Below, one piece after another: positions 38,848 through 51,474 of a stretch of DNA of 64,000 bases. The position numbers and the translations under genes were made by a program. Origin of the DNA: Isoetes taiwanensis (taxonomy: Eukaryota > Streptophyta > Lycopodiopsida > Isoetales > Isoetaceae); the NCBI GenBank assembly GCA_021234155.1, contig JAJEKV010000062.1, positions 436,001 through 500,000 of the forward strand, given 5' to 3'. The notes under the pieces are model-generated. The model saw only the letters and a list, made by a program, of their open reading frames with translations. It ran no database searches and had not been told where the DNA came from. The stretch's first letter is position 1. Each line of letters starts with the position of its first letter.

Positions 38848-39745
38848 TGGAGGAGGTTGCAACCTTATTACAGCAAGTCCAACAACTTGTTTAAGTATGT
38901 CAGCAGTTGCACTTGGACAATAAAGAGCTCAGAGAAGGGGTTGCTTTGCATGAATCTACTTCTAGCTCAGGATTGAGGCCATCGGGGCCTAAAATTAGAT
39001 TGCCCAAGAAGTTTGACGGTACTCGGTCTAAACTTCGTGGTCTTTTAAATCAGATGAGGCTTATGATCTAGCTCCATCCTCATAGATATCCCACAACCTA
39101 GGCACAACTTGGATTGATTGGTTCTCTCCTCACAGGGCCAGCTCTAAGTTGATTTGGTCCTTTATTGGAGAAAGGAGTCCCAGAGTTGCAGGATTTTGCT
39201 GCTTTCACTACAGAGCTTGAGACGTATTTTGGAGACACCGATCGACAGTGCACAATAGTTACCAAGCTTGGCAACTTCAGGTAAGGTTCTCGTCCAACTT
39301 CAGTTTACACCTCTAAGTTTTGGCAGATTGCCATAGATATGGCTTAGAATGATGTAGCCCTTCGAGATTGTTTTCAAAGAGGGCTCCGCGATGATGTGAA
39401 CAATATGCTGCTGACCATGGAGGATCCCAGAACTTTGAATGAAACTATCAGATTTGCGGTTCGTTGTGATAACTGTCTTTTTGAGCGTAGGCAAGAAAGA
39501 CATAATTAGTCTGTTTTCCTAATTCTGCAAACTCTAGTATTCACAGCAACGTCTGCACCATCCACGCCCCCTAAATCAGATGGTCCGATATCTATGCAGC
39601 TAGAGCCCTTGCCTGCGGCCGAGAAGCAGCGTCGAAGAGAGGTTAACCTCTTCCTCTATTATGGTGGGGCTGGCCAAGCGAAGGTCATGTTAAGCGCCCA
39701 AATCAGTCGAAAAACTCCAGGGGGTCAGTCTGAGTAATTGGAGTC
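38848..39745 (+). pseudogene. Ty3-type gag, broken
   Basis: Broken plus-strand frames read as gag: a short coiled stretch (EEVATLLQQVQQLV), IRLPKKFDGTRSKL, LLTGPALSWF, AFTTELETYFGDTDRQC, LRDCFQRGLRDDVNNMLLTM and AVRCDNCLFERRQERH in order. The zinc knuckle is ruined (LFLYYGGAGQAKV, with tyrosine in place of the second cysteine). Several stops. Capsid role by family; inactive here. Confidence 0.8.
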
Positions 39746-39754
39746 TCTCGACAA

Positions 39755-40100
39755 TTGACCGCCATCCCTCGGACTTTCCCCACATGTAATGAAGTTTTTA
39801 TTCCTTCTGACAAGGTCAATAAGGAGTTTATAATCTCTATATCATTAGAGTTAGAGGTCGGGACATTAGAAGCATTGGTGCAACTTGATAGTGGTGCAAA
39901 TTCTTGCTTCATGGATAGTGCATTCGCTTCTAAGCACGCCATCCCTAGAAGCAGGGTTAAGCACCCCAGCTCTCTCGGTGTGATTGATGGATGTGAGATC
40001 TGCTCGGATGCAGCCACAGAATATATTGAACCCCTTTTTTGTTCCAGGGAACGTCTTGTAGCATTTCCTGCAATCTCATTGCTAGCCCGCATGCATCAAT
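39755..40100 (+). pseudogene. Ty3-type protease remnant
   Basis: LEALVQLDSGANSCFMD near 39855-39915 carries the retropepsin DSGA motif, with the family's LGVIDG phrase after it. It follows the gag remnant and precedes the RT remnant on the same strand. Confidence 0.75.
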
Positions 40101-40739
40101 AGTCTTGGGTTTTCCTTGGCTGGACTTGCATAATCTACAGATTGATTGGTGCGCTAGATCATTTCGACTTGTTGGCTCTTGCCCCATTCCTGATCCATCT
40201 ATAGTTCTTGCCTCCATGTTCACATCAATTTTAGTACGTAAAGTATCTTGGGCTCCTGATTCCACTCTTATTTATGCTCTAGTTCCTGTTTCTGTTTCGT
40301 GTCCCGATCCAGTTCCTATCATTGCCTCAGTCCATGTTCTAGATGATGTTCCAACTCCTGCCCTTGCTCCAGTTCCAGTTCATATTCTTGTTCTAGTTCC
40401 TGCTCTTGTTCCTATTCCTTATCCTGCTCCTGTACAGACCCTTGTTTCGGTGAAGCCTTCTTCATATCCTCAGTTTCGTATCTCGAAGATTTCTCTTCAT
40501 GAGTTTATTAAATATGAAAGACAAGGTCCAAGCTCATTATTTGCAATCCAAGTTCACCCTCGACTAGCTCTGCTCCAATAAAGTCTACTCCAATGCTCCC
40601 AAATAAATATGGAGACTTTTTTTATGTTTTTGATAAAGTCAAGACCAGCAAGCTCCAGAGCACCATCCATATAATTGTCCTATTGATTTGCAGCCCGAGA
40701 AGATGCTGCCATATGGACCCATATATGGTCTCTCCCCTG
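40101..40739 (+). pseudogene. Protease-RT linker with Pro/Val-rich repeat
   Basis: A frame at 40039-40581 continues with FPWLDLHNLQIDW and then a degenerate run of short Val/Pro/Ala/Leu repeats. It is probably the linker between protease and RT in the same dead element. Confidence 0.5.
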
Positions 40740-41400
40740 CAAAGTTGAAGGTTCTACGGGAGTATATTTAAGAAGATCTAGTTACGGGCTTCATTTGACA
40801 TTCTCAGTCCCCTCCTGGAGCACCCATATGCTTTGTCAAAAAGAAGGAAGATTCTCTGCACTCGTCATTGATTATTGTGGCCTCAACAAGATCACGATAC
40901 GAAATTGCTATCCATTTTCTCTAATTCTAGAGTTGTTGGAGCGGCTTCAGGGTGCGTGCTATTTTATGAAGATTGATCTTCGGGGCATTTACAATCTCAT
41001 ATGAATCCGAGAGGGTGATGAGTGAAAGACGGCATTTCGTACTCGGTATGGCCATTTGGAATACACAGTTATGTGTTTTGGGCTTAACAATGCTCCAGCA
41101 GTATTCCAGCATATGGCCAACGATGTTTCCGGAAGTTCTTAGACATTTTTATTATCATCTATTTGGATGATATTCTTATGCATTTTAAGACTCTTGAAGA
41201 ACATGAGAGCCATGTTCAACAGGTCCTGTAGAAGCTTCTTGAACATGGATTATATGCCAAACTCGAAAAGTGTCGTGTTTTGGAGTGGCAAAGACATTTT
41301 TTCGTCTGAGATGTTCAGTGTTTTCTTGAATTTGCCAGCTTCTATCGGCATTTTATTCAGGATTATTCGGAGATTGCTCTTCCTTTGACACATCATTTTT
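40740..41400 (+). pseudogene. Ty3-type reverse transcriptase remnant
   Basis: In shifting plus frames: [49 protein letters not shown], then the active-site box IIYLDDILMHF near 41155-41190, followed by HGLYAKLEKC and FASFYRHFIQDYSEIA. The catalytic pair of aspartates is still spelled out, but several frameshifts make it dead. RNase H and integrase are missing, so the element is truncated at about 41.4 kb. Confidence 0.85.
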
Positions 41401-42289
41401 TTCCAGTATATTAATCCAGGGACCTTTTCTATAATTGGCGATGGCCCTGCTGGGATCCTCTCTCCAGCTTTTCTTGGACTTGGGTAAATTCTTTGGTTTT
41501 TGACAGCAATAGACGTTCATATGATCCTTGACAATAGTGGCTGAGAGTTTTTTTTTTTGTCATTCTTCTATTATGTTGCTTGAAACACCGTCTTAACCGG
41601 CAGCTCACTGCATTTTTCCTTTCATCCCAATAACATCACAGGTATATTTCTTGCCATTTTTTATTCCTATTGCTATTCACAGATATATTTCTATTCATAG
41701 GGCCTATATTCTATAGCTTCTGTATGGTTCAACTCTTTAGCTCCTATCTCATCCAAACCAGTTGGTTTTAGAGAGTTGAGGCATGCATTAGGTATTAGCT
41801 GGATGTTGAATTTATGTATTTGCCAACATTTTGTTGTCTGTTTATTTATTATGCGGTTCGATTTCAAGCATCATGGACCCATTATGAATTGTGCTTCGTT
41901 ATTGCAGGATAAGTTTAGACTGTGTCATTTGCACTAGAAATCTGATGATCTTTTTGTGACTGATCTTGATCTTTTAGCATCGTGGACCCATTATGTGGTG
42001 TGCTTTATTTTTGCCGGATTACTCACACTAGAGCTCTTATGGCCTTTTTGTCAAGTTAACAAATAACTGATCTGACAAAGCATCTTCTTTCTATATCCAT
42101 GATATACGGTGAGCTTCTTTTCTATGTGCCAATTTAAAGAAAAGAGGATATAAATGATAGATCTGAACGTTGTGGAGTGCATCCACAACTCTAAAAAATT
42201 ATCAAGATCATTGAAAATACAACCCCTTATTAAAACACAACTCTCACAAAATTATCAAGATCATTGATAATACAACAATGCATGCGATT
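41401..42289. other. Non-coding stretch with a short local duplication
   Basis: No gene. AAATTATCAAGATCATTGA occurs near 42195 and 42250, a small direct duplication. Confidence 0.4.
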
Positions 42290-42420
42290 CGACACCGTCG
42301 GATCGCCATTTTGGGGAGAGACGAGGCTATATATACGTTGTTGGGCTCTTTCTCCATTATCGGCGTCTTCTCACAGCAGTTTGTTAGTCTCAGTTCCCTC
42401 CCTTCCCACCCTAAGTTGTT
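42290..42420 (+). promoter_or_regulatory. Retroelement TATA module, copy 1
   Basis: GTCGGATCGCCATTTTGGGG, then ACGAGGCTATATATACG and TATCGGCGTCTTCTCACAGCAG. The same order of phrases occurs at 44036 and 51958. It looks like a Pol II core promoter with conserved start-site sequence. Confidence 0.65.
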
Positions 42421-42456
42421 TATATTCATGTTTTTTTATTTTTTGTGATTCTATAT

Positions 42457-42666
42457 CGCGTGGCTCACGTGACCAGCCCCTCTGTATTTGAGAGGCTATG
42501 TTGTTATGTCGCGTGGCTCGCGTGATCAGCCCCTTTTTTATTCTTGAAGTATTTGTCATTTCTCGTGTGGCACGCGTGTATAGCCCCTCTGTGTGGGCTC
42601 TGTGTTTGAGATATTATGTGATTTTGCTGTATGATGTTATATCGCGTGGCTCGCGTGACCAGCCCC
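42457..42666. repeat. Four dispersed 24-bp CGCGTGG...AGCCCC units
   Basis: CGCGTGGCTCRCGTGAYCAG followed by CCCC is found at 42457, 42510 and 42643. A diverged unit, CGTGTGGCACGCGTGTATAG, lies at 42564. Spacings are 53, 54 and 79 bp, separated by T-rich spacers. CpG- and CACGTG-containing units stand out in an AT-rich context. Confidence 0.8.
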
Positions 42667-43041
42667 TTCTATTATTGAAGGATTGTGATTTGTTATGGAC
42701 CAGCCTCCATGGGGCGTTTTGCCGAGCCGGCGTGATGGCTTATATTTTTGAGTTACTTGCTTCTTTTTACGTTGTTTCTTTTCAGGCCATCTCATCCAAC
42801 TGTGGGGAACTCGAACTTTTTTGAGTTACTTCCCTCTTATTCTATTCTAATGTCTAATGCATTTTGTTCATTTTCTTTAAGTTTTTCAGGTGATCATGGC
42901 CATTTGTTTCTTTCTTATGGCTCTCGTGTTGGGTTCGAGAGGAATCGTCTTATTTGCGACCTCCATCTTGTGCTTCCTCGACTTTTTCATCAATGATCTT
43001 CACTTTGATGGCCCGGGCTTTTCCTTTGGAGCCATCGGGCG

Positions 43042-43108
43042 AAGGTTTATCATTAGGGTTCTCCTCGAAAACCCGAAAGGGCAGGGTTTTCCATCCCGGT
43101 GATAAACA
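43042..43108 (+). repeat. Leader hairpin module, copy C
   Basis: Arms GTTTATCA (43045-43052) and TGATAAAC (43100-43107) pair perfectly over 8 bp. Between them lies the shared core TTAGGGTTCTCCTCGAAAAC, CCGAAAGGGCAGGGTTTT and CATCCCGG. It is about 740 bp downstream of TATA module copy 1 on the same strand. Confidence 0.7.
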
Positions 43109-43631
43109 CATTGCCTCCTATTTGCCTTTCTTATTTTACGCCATCTTAAAGGGGCTTGGGTTGTTCCTATGGCAGGTCCCCTTTATCATTATTAGTGGGT
43201 AGTCAGACCAAATTGGTGTGGTCGAGTAGCCCTTTAGATATTTTTCAAAATGTTCATACACTGCTGTGATGAAAGATATGCCTATCTATCGACCGGTTTT
43301 CCCCCTCCAGACGAGTCTCTCACCAAAATCCCTTATTAAAACATTTTTCTTCTAAATTAGAAATATGGACGTTTGTTCTTTAATAACTCTCGCTGGCTAA
43401 CAGTTAGGCATGGAAGAGTTTTATGGATATTGATACTTACTTGCTTGAATTTATCACTTTTACATCTTGGACTTATTCGTTGAAGTGAGTGTTTATGCAA
43501 TCTTCTTTATGTTGATGCAGGTACAGAAGGAATCTGATGTCATGGGGAATATCTAACGAAGAGTTACTCTTGCTGTGACAAACACGATACAACCCGCTAA
43601 TTTGTTCTTGACTTGCCTTTATATTTTGTTC

Positions 43632-43773
43632 AGCTCATGTCTTTATGATTTGTTATCTACAGGTTTATTGTGCCCAATCCTTGCGAGTACACTAAATTCC
43701 CAAGCTCATGTCTTTATGATTTGTTATCTACAGGTTTATTGTGCCTGATCCTTGCGAGTACACTAAATTTCCA
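43632..43773. repeat. 71-bp tandem duplication
   Basis: AGCTCATGTCTTTATGATTT begins at 43632 and at 43703. The units differ at about three bases. Confidence 0.9.
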
Positions 43774-44035
43774 TATACAAGTGGCTTAGTTTTTGCAAAT
43801 CAGTTAGCCTCCTACTTAATGTAGTTTTATTGTGTTCAGATTTAGGTGACAAAATGGCCTAAAACTTCCAAGTGGAACCCATAGCCAATTCCTTCATGTT
43901 CTATTCTCGTTATCTTATGATGGCAATTCCATCAAAATTGTGCCTTATTTGCAGATGTTTTAAGCAGTTTCGTTTTAGTAGTATTATGGATATGCAAATT
44001 TATTCCATTTTTTTGTGTCTCAAGCTCTCTTCAAC

Positions 44036-44160
44036 AATAGCATCGATCCGAGCCATCGGATCGCCATTCTGCGAAGGGACGAGCTACTATATAAGACTCT
44101 TTCCTTTTTCGGACTGGTTATCGGCGTCTTCTCACAGCAGCTCCTCTTCTATTCTCGTTG
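44036..44160 (+). promoter_or_regulatory. Retroelement TATA module, copy 2
   Basis: ATAGCATCGATCCGAGCCAT, CGGATCGCCATTCTG, GAAGGGACGAGCTACTATAT with AAGACTC, then TCGGACTGGTTATCGGCGTC. Nearly identical to 51958-52085, 7.9 kb away. TATATAA near 44089. Confidence 0.75.
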
Positions 44161-45231
44161 CTTCCCTTGGCTCTCTCCATCCTCTTTTCTCCTCTTTGGA
44201 GATTTGCTCTTTCTCTTTTTCCTTTTTAGATTGCTCTTCCTCTTTTCTTCCCTTTTAGATTGCTCTTCCTCTTTCCTTCCCTTTTGGCTTGCTTTTTCTC
44301 ATGTTTTCTTGAAAGGAATTTCTTTGCTTTGCATGCTATGCAGAGGATTCACAATCTGAGGCATGATTTCTTCTTTCTTCACGCAATTTCTTCGAGAATG
44401 CTGGCTGATTTGTGCATGTCAATTGAAGGAGTCGCTTTTGTTCCATGCATCTAGTCCAGATTGTTTTTTTCGGATGGAGCTCATCGATTGTTTTTGTTTT
44501 TTGCACAGATAGTAGACGGGTTATTTCCTCACAGGGACACCAATGGTTTGACGGCGGCCCTGGTATCTTTCTTTACAATATTTTGTTGCATGCAGGGCGA
44601 ATTCGTCAGCATCGAATCAATTCATAGAGATTTGGGCAGCTCCGACATCTGAGAAGTCTTCATCTTGCTTTGCCGGTTTCTATGCATTTTACAGGCGTGA
44701 TTCAGTCTTCCTTAGCACAATTGCCTCGTGCATGCTGGCTGATTTATGCCTGTCAATTGCAGGTGTAACGTTTCTCGCATGCATCTCTGGTCCAGGTTGT
44801 TTTTTCGGATGGAATCCTTCGATTGCTTTTTGGATTTTGCACAGATAACAGATGGTTGACGTGTTAGGGTGTAGGTTTGTCATTTTATGGATGAGGGTTC
44901 GAGCCCTGGTACTGTCAATCTATTTTGGGTTTCGCTTTAGTTGGTTAAGTTTAATATTCCCGCTAACCCATTTTGTTTTTAGCTTTAGTTGGTTGAGTTT
45001 AATATTCCCGCTAACGTATGCTTCTTCTCTTGTAGTCATCATACAGACTTCGCTTTCCCGGGCCTCATCTCGTCTACTTATGTTGTTGTCCTCTCGTCAT
45101 AGATAGCTTTAACTGGGCTCCTCTTGCCAACTTATATTTTTTTATCCTCTCATATTTGAACAAGCTTTTTCTATTCTATTATCTGCATGCTCATTTACAG
45201 ATATTTATTTGACCCTTATTATCTACGTCTC
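44161..45231. other. Pyrimidine-rich leader-like stretch with local duplications
   Basis: No gene. A phrase of about 100 bp around TGTTTTTTTCGGATGGA is repeated about 345 bp apart (44396 and 44740 regions). TTTAGTTGGTTRAGTTTAAT with ATTCCCGCTAAC is repeated at about 44935 and 44990. Confidence 0.4.
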
Positions 45232-45249
45232 TCTTGCTTCTCTAATCTT

Positions 45250-45544
45250 TTTTTTTTTATTTGAAGAACGCGTTTTACTTCATATTATACACTCAAAATA
45301 TTACAAAGTACTTCCAGAAGTAAGAAATATCCCTGAAGCATCAATCACTTTTAGATGATCACTCCATATTGGAATTTTAATACGATCAGGCCAATTGGAG
45401 ATCTCAAAGCAATTATACAACTTCTTACGAATTTCTTGAAGTACCACCTGAGAAGAAATACGCTTATCGTAAAAGACCTTTCTTCGCCTTCGCTTCCATA
45501 CACTCCATATTAGCCAAGACTTTGCCATGTGAAATGCAATCTAA
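45250..45544 (-). mobile_element. 5'-truncated LINE insertion with 18-bp target duplication
   Basis: TCTTGCTTCTCTAATCTT stands on both sides (45232-45249 and 45545-45562). Inside, the plus strand starts with a T run, that is, a poly-A tail on the minus strand. The minus frame 45301-45528 reads AFHMAKSWLIWSVWKRRRRKVFYD and LQEIRKKLYNCFEISNW, like the C-terminal end of plant LINE ORF2. This is a clean target-primed insertion of only the last 295 bp. Confidence 0.85.
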
Positions 45545-45562
45545 TCTTGCTTCTCTAATCTT

Positions 45563-45980
45563 GATCCTCTATTTGACACCCTATGTCTCAACCCACTAAA
45601 TTAATGCATCCATTTCGTTCTTCTGGATTTATTGTGGTCTTTTTATATTTAAAGTATATCTTTATTTTTCTATAGCTTGTGGGTTTGTATCCTCAACCTC
45701 ACCAATCCAAGACATTTGGGGTTTGCAGATATTCATTTTCAACTTTAGTGGCGCTCCTTCAATGTTTTTCTACAGGTATCTCTGGTTGGATGCGCGGGAG
45801 GGGTTAGCGCACTTCTCCTTATGCTCGACTTCGTGTTCTATCTTGAGCTTGGGATTTCGATTTGACCTTGATTCACCTTGCTGCCGTCTTCGCTCTCTCC
45901 ACTCTTCCTTCCACACAGCTGTCCTGCCCATAACCATCTCCACTCTTTTGTCAACCTGACCCACTTTGATCACTTTCAGG
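45563..45980. other. Non-coding stretch
   Basis: T/C-rich, no gene. ORFs 45723-45959 (+) and 45770-45973 (-) are composition effects. Confidence 0.3.
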
Positions 45981-46031
45981 CTCCTCTATAGCGACATCAC
46001 AGCTTCCTCTTCTCGGGTTTGCCTCCGACAA

Positions 46032-46173
<142 letters not shown>

Positions 46174-48264
46174 TTCCATTTAAATTTTTTGAGACCTTTT
46201 CTGTCCCATTGAAGTATTTTGCGACATGTTTTCCACCTCTTTGTCCTTTGTGGCTAAATTTCTTATATGTATATTATGTATTTGGTTTTGGACCTATACT
46301 TGGATTTGAATATTTGGGGTTGCGTTTAAGGCTTTTTTCTTTTTTAGCATGATCATCCAGGCACTCTAGTGTTTGTTGGTTCCTTTGTTCACTTTATTAG
46401 CACAATTATTTTGTTGCTTCACGAAGTTGCATTCTCTGTTCTTGAACATGGGTGACGGGTGATGTTGTTAGGGTACCAATTTTATGGATTTGGGATATTC
46501 TTTGTTTTCGTTAGCTCCACTTTGTCATATTCGCAGTAGGCTTCTCTTTCCATGAATAGCTTTGCTCACAATATGTAACATTACATACTCATTGTATTTT
46601 CATTTCCTTTAACATGTACATTCCCTCGTTGGCTTTCTTATTGCAGACCATCGGTACGGCACTAGCTTTGCTCACAATATGTCCTTCTACGTCGTCATTC
46701 TACCATATGGCTCACCTCTTGGCACTCCACTGGGACCTCGCCGTTGTTGACTTTCGTTTCCTGGTTCTCTTGGCCATAACCTCACCTTGATTCTGGCCTC
46801 ACATTTGACATACATTGCTTGTGCATAGCCATCCTACTTTCCTTCCAATTTAAGCCTCCTTTTTTGGCAAGTTGCAGTTTTAGTGTCATGTTCTTGAAGT
46901 TCTTCTGGCCAGTTTACGTTTTTCCAACACTATCATTATACACCATTTGCATATTTGCTCTTTAGCTGTGTCTGGATGTGCCAAGTATTGCGTTTGGCCC
47001 TCCGTTGCACTTTGGTGACATGGGTTTCTAGTGGATCATTTTTTCTTTTTGATGCTTATCTTTCTCTAGATGTGGCGTATATTGAGTTATTGTGCATGGG
47101 GTATTATCTTGGGCGCATTCTATTTTTGTGCAGGGTGCTAGTCTTGCCTCATTCTAGTTGTCTTGGGGAATTCCTTTCTAGCTGGTTGTTGAGATCTTTT
47201 TTCACCGTAAATTGTGCTATCATTGTGCATTGTGCATTATGCTATCCTTATGCATCATTTGCCAGGGAATTCATTTCTAGCTAGCCGTTGAGCTCTTTGT
47301 TCACAGTGCATTCATATATGAACTTCCAAGACACATTCACGGACTTCAGTCCGTAATCTGTATTCAAATGAGAAAAATCTCCACAGACATAAGTCCGTGA
47401 TCTGCCCTCATATGAGAACTTCCGAGCGTCATCTGCCTGTCTATGTATCGGGCTCTTCATCATCCTATACTCCTTGGAGGATTGCATCGCTCTGGGCTGC
47501 ATTTGTACGTTGTACGCATTTGAGTGCTTGTTGTTGTGCAGCTTGCCGCTTCACCGTCATGCACATTCATTCGGTCCTCTCATTAGGCGTTCTTTTATAT
47601 TTTACATTTCAACAGGCGTTCTTATTTTTCTAACATGTCCCTTCCAATAGTCCTTGTGTTTTTGGTTCATTTATCATGTCCACTTCTGTTTTTTGCTTTG
47701 GTATTTCAGACCCTACATATGGCCCTAGCTTTATTTATAATCCGTCGCTTTACCTAGTCATTGTATTTTCATTTATCCTTTTCTACTATCTGGCTTACCT
47801 CCTTGCACTCCATCTTGACCTTGGCATTTTGACCCCCATCTTATCCTTTTCATTGGCCATAACCTCACCTTTTGCTACTTCACCTCATTTTGCACCGATT
47901 ATGTTGATTCACATTGGCAATCTTAATTTTCCTCTTAACTCTCTTATTTGTCAACACAACCTCTTCATGTCATGGCTTTAGGCATGTGGTATTCTTTTCT
48001 TATCAACACCCATGTCTGTTGCTAACGCACGGACCTACACTTCCCTTCTTGACTTTCTTCTTGATTTGTCAGCGACATATCGCCACTTCTACCTCAATCT
48101 CCTCCCTATTTCCTTGGCATATTGGGAGTTCTTGGGGGTTCCATCTTTGCTGCGTGCGCTTTCCACCCGGTCGTACAGGCGCTCTTGGCCTCACTCGCTA
48201 CGTTAGCCGTGCTCATCTATAAGCGACATCACTGACGCTTCCCTTTTCGGTTTGCCTCCAACAA

Positions 48265-48550
<286 letters not shown>

Positions 48551-49799
48551 TCTCTATTTCATTTCTATAAGTTTCATTTAAATTTTTTGGGACCTTTTGT
48601 CCCATTAAAGTATTTTTTTGATTCTGTTTGTCCTTTTTATTCAACTTTCTTTCTTCATGTATATTATATATTTGGTTTTGGACCTATACTTGGATTTGAA
48701 TATTTGGGGTTGCGTTTAAGGCTTTTTCTTCTTTTTTGGCATGATCATCCGGGAGCTCTAGTGTTTGTTGGTTCCTTTGTTCACTTTATTAGCGCAATTA
48801 TTTTGTTGCTTCACGAAGTTTCATTCTCTATTCTTGAACATGGGTGATGGGTGATGTTGTTAGGTGTACCCATTTTATGGATTTGGGAGATTCTTTGTTT
48901 TCGTTAGCTCCACTTTGTCATATTCGCAGTATGCTTCTCTTTCCGTGAATAGCTCTGCTCACAATATGTAACATTACATACTCATTGTGTTTTCATTTCC
49001 TTTAACATTGGCTTTCTTATTGCAGACCATCTGTACGGCACTAGCTTTGCTCACAATATGTCCTTCTACGTCGTCATTCTACCATATGGCTCACCTCCCT
49101 AGCACTCCTTTGGGACCTGCCCTTTTGTTGACTTTCGTTTCCTCGTTCTCTTGGCCATAACCTCACCTTGATTTTGGCCTCACATTTGACATACATTGCT
49201 TGTGCATAACCATCCTACTTTCCTTCAAACTTAAGCCTCATTTTTTGGCACGTTGCAGTTTTGGCGTCATGTTCTTGAAGTTCTTCTGTCCAGTTTACGT
49301 TTTTCCACCACTATCATTATACACCATTTGCATATTTGCTCTTTAGTTGTGTCTGGATGTGCCAAGTATTGCGTTTGGCCCTCGATTGCACTTTTGTGAC
49401 ATGGGTTTCTAGTGGATCATTTTTTTTTTTTTTATGCTTATCTTTCTCTAGATATGGCGTATATTGAGCTATTGGGCTAGGGTATTATCTTGGGTGCATT
49501 CTATTTTTGTGCAGGGTGCTAGTCCTGCCTCATTCTAGTTGTCTTGGGAAATTCCTTTCTAGCTGATTGTTGAGATCTTTTTTCACTGTAAATTGTGCAT
49601 TGTGCATTATGCTATCCTTATGCATTATTTGCCAGGGAATTCATTTCTAGCTAGCCATTGAGCTCTTTGTTCACCGTGCATCGGGATCTCATTGTGCATT
49701 GTGCTATCATTATTCATCATATTTGCTATTTATCTATGTCTGGATGTGCCAAATATTGCGTTTGGCACTCCATTGCAATTTTGTGACATGAGTTTCTCT

Positions 49800-49925
49800 T
49801 GGGCTATTTTTTGTGGGTGGTGTTGTTTCTTTCCACCCTGATGGGGACGCAAATTTCTATTTATCATGCTTTTTTCTTCCACCCACTGGGTGACGCTTTT
49901 TCTCCACCCTCCGGGTGATGCTATC
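49800..49925. repeat. CCACCC/GGGTGACGC stem-loop minisatellite, short array
   Basis: TCCACCCTGATGGGGACGC, CCACCCACTGGGTGACGCTT and CCACCCTCCGGGTGATGCTA. In each, CCACCC pairs with GGGTG across a 2-3 nt loop. Confidence 0.75.
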
Positions 49926-50707
49926 TTCTCTTTTTCATGTATTGTTGATTTTTCTCATTACTAATCGCTCACATCGATTTGAGTGCTTGTTGTCGTGCAG
50001 CTTGCCGCTTCACCGTCATGCACATTCATTCGGCCCTATCCTTAGGCGTTCTTTTATATTTTACATTTCAACAGACGTTCTTATTTTTCTAACATGTCCC
50101 TTCCGATTTCGTTGTGTTTTCCTTTATCATGTCCACTACTGTTTTTTGCTTTAGTATTTCAGACCCTCCATATGGCCCTAGCTTTATTTATAATCCATCA
50201 CTTTACCTAGTCATTGTATTTTCATTTATCCTTTTCTACTATCTGGCTTATCTCCTTGCACTCCATCTTGACCTTGGCATTTTTTGACCCCCATCTTCTC
50301 CTTTTCATTGACCATAACCTCACTTTTGACTACTTCACCCTCATTTTGCTCGATTTATGTTGATTCACGTTAACCTTAATCTTAATTTTTCCTCTTAACC
50401 TTCCTCTTGTTTGTGCTAACATGTCTACAACCTCTTTCATATCCATTACTTCTTTTGCATTCTAATGGCAGACCATATGTATGGCACTAGCTTTGGTACT
50501 AATATGTCATTTTACCTAGTCATTGTGTTTTTCATTTGTCCTTTTCTACCATATGGCTAACCTCCTTGCACTCCATCCTGATCTTGGCACTTTGACCTCC
50601 TCCTTTTCATTGGCCATAACCCCACCTGTGACTACTTCAGCCTTCTTTTTGTTCGATCTACATTGTGCTCCGGAAACTTTCATCATTTCCCTTCTTGACC
50701 TTCCTTT

Positions 50708-50905
50708 TGGTTGATACTGACATGTCTACATCGCTCCCTCAATCTCGTCTCTTATTTGCAAAAGTATGATTCATATTGGGGCTTTTATTCATGGCTTTAG
50801 GCCTTTTGGTTGATGCTGACATGTCTACATCCGGTCCCTCAATCTCGTCTCTTGTTTGCAAAAGTATGATTCATATTGAGGCCTTTATTCATGGCTTTAG
50901 GCATG
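50708..50905. repeat. Tandem duplication, about 100-bp unit
   Basis: GACATGTCTACATC followed by CCCTCAATCTCGTCTCTT, GCAAAAGTATGATTCATATT and ATTCATGGCTTTAGGC occurs twice in a row. Confidence 0.88.
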
Positions 50906-51149
50906 TGGCATTATTTGTTTTCTGACATCACCACACATTTCTACTCTGCTAACCTGAACCGGACCTTGGCACCTTCGCTCTTCTATTCTTGTTCCAAACC
51001 ATTTCACAGACCTTATGAACCTCTTCGCTCTGGACTTCTTTTTGATGTCAACCTTATTTTCTTCTTGACATTGCTCTGAGATTGATCATTATGTTGGTGA
51101 TTGTCATGCATCTAGTAAGCTTAGAGTTGTTTTTTATGTTATTGCACGT

Positions 51150-51222
51150 GGTTGACTTTTCATGTTCTTAGTGTGATCTTTCACGTGGTTGACTTTTCAT
51201 GTTCTTAGTGTGATATTTTCAT
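51150..51222. repeat. Tandem duplication, about 37-bp unit
   Basis: CACGTGGTTGACTTTTCATG then TTCTTAGTGTGAT occurs twice in a row. Confidence 0.88.
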
Positions 51223-51474
51223 TTGACAGATTAGGCATATTGTTTGTTCCTGGATACACCTTCTTCAATCATTGTGCATTGTGCATTGCTATCATTATGC
51301 ATCATTTGCTGAGAACTTCATTTCTAGCTAGCTGTTTTCACAATGCATTGTGTTATCATTGTGTATTGTGCTGTCATTATACATCATATTTTGCTCTTTA
51401 GCTGTGTCTGGATGTGCCAAATATTGCGTTTGGCACTCCATTGCAATTTTGTGACATGGGTTTCTATTGGACCA

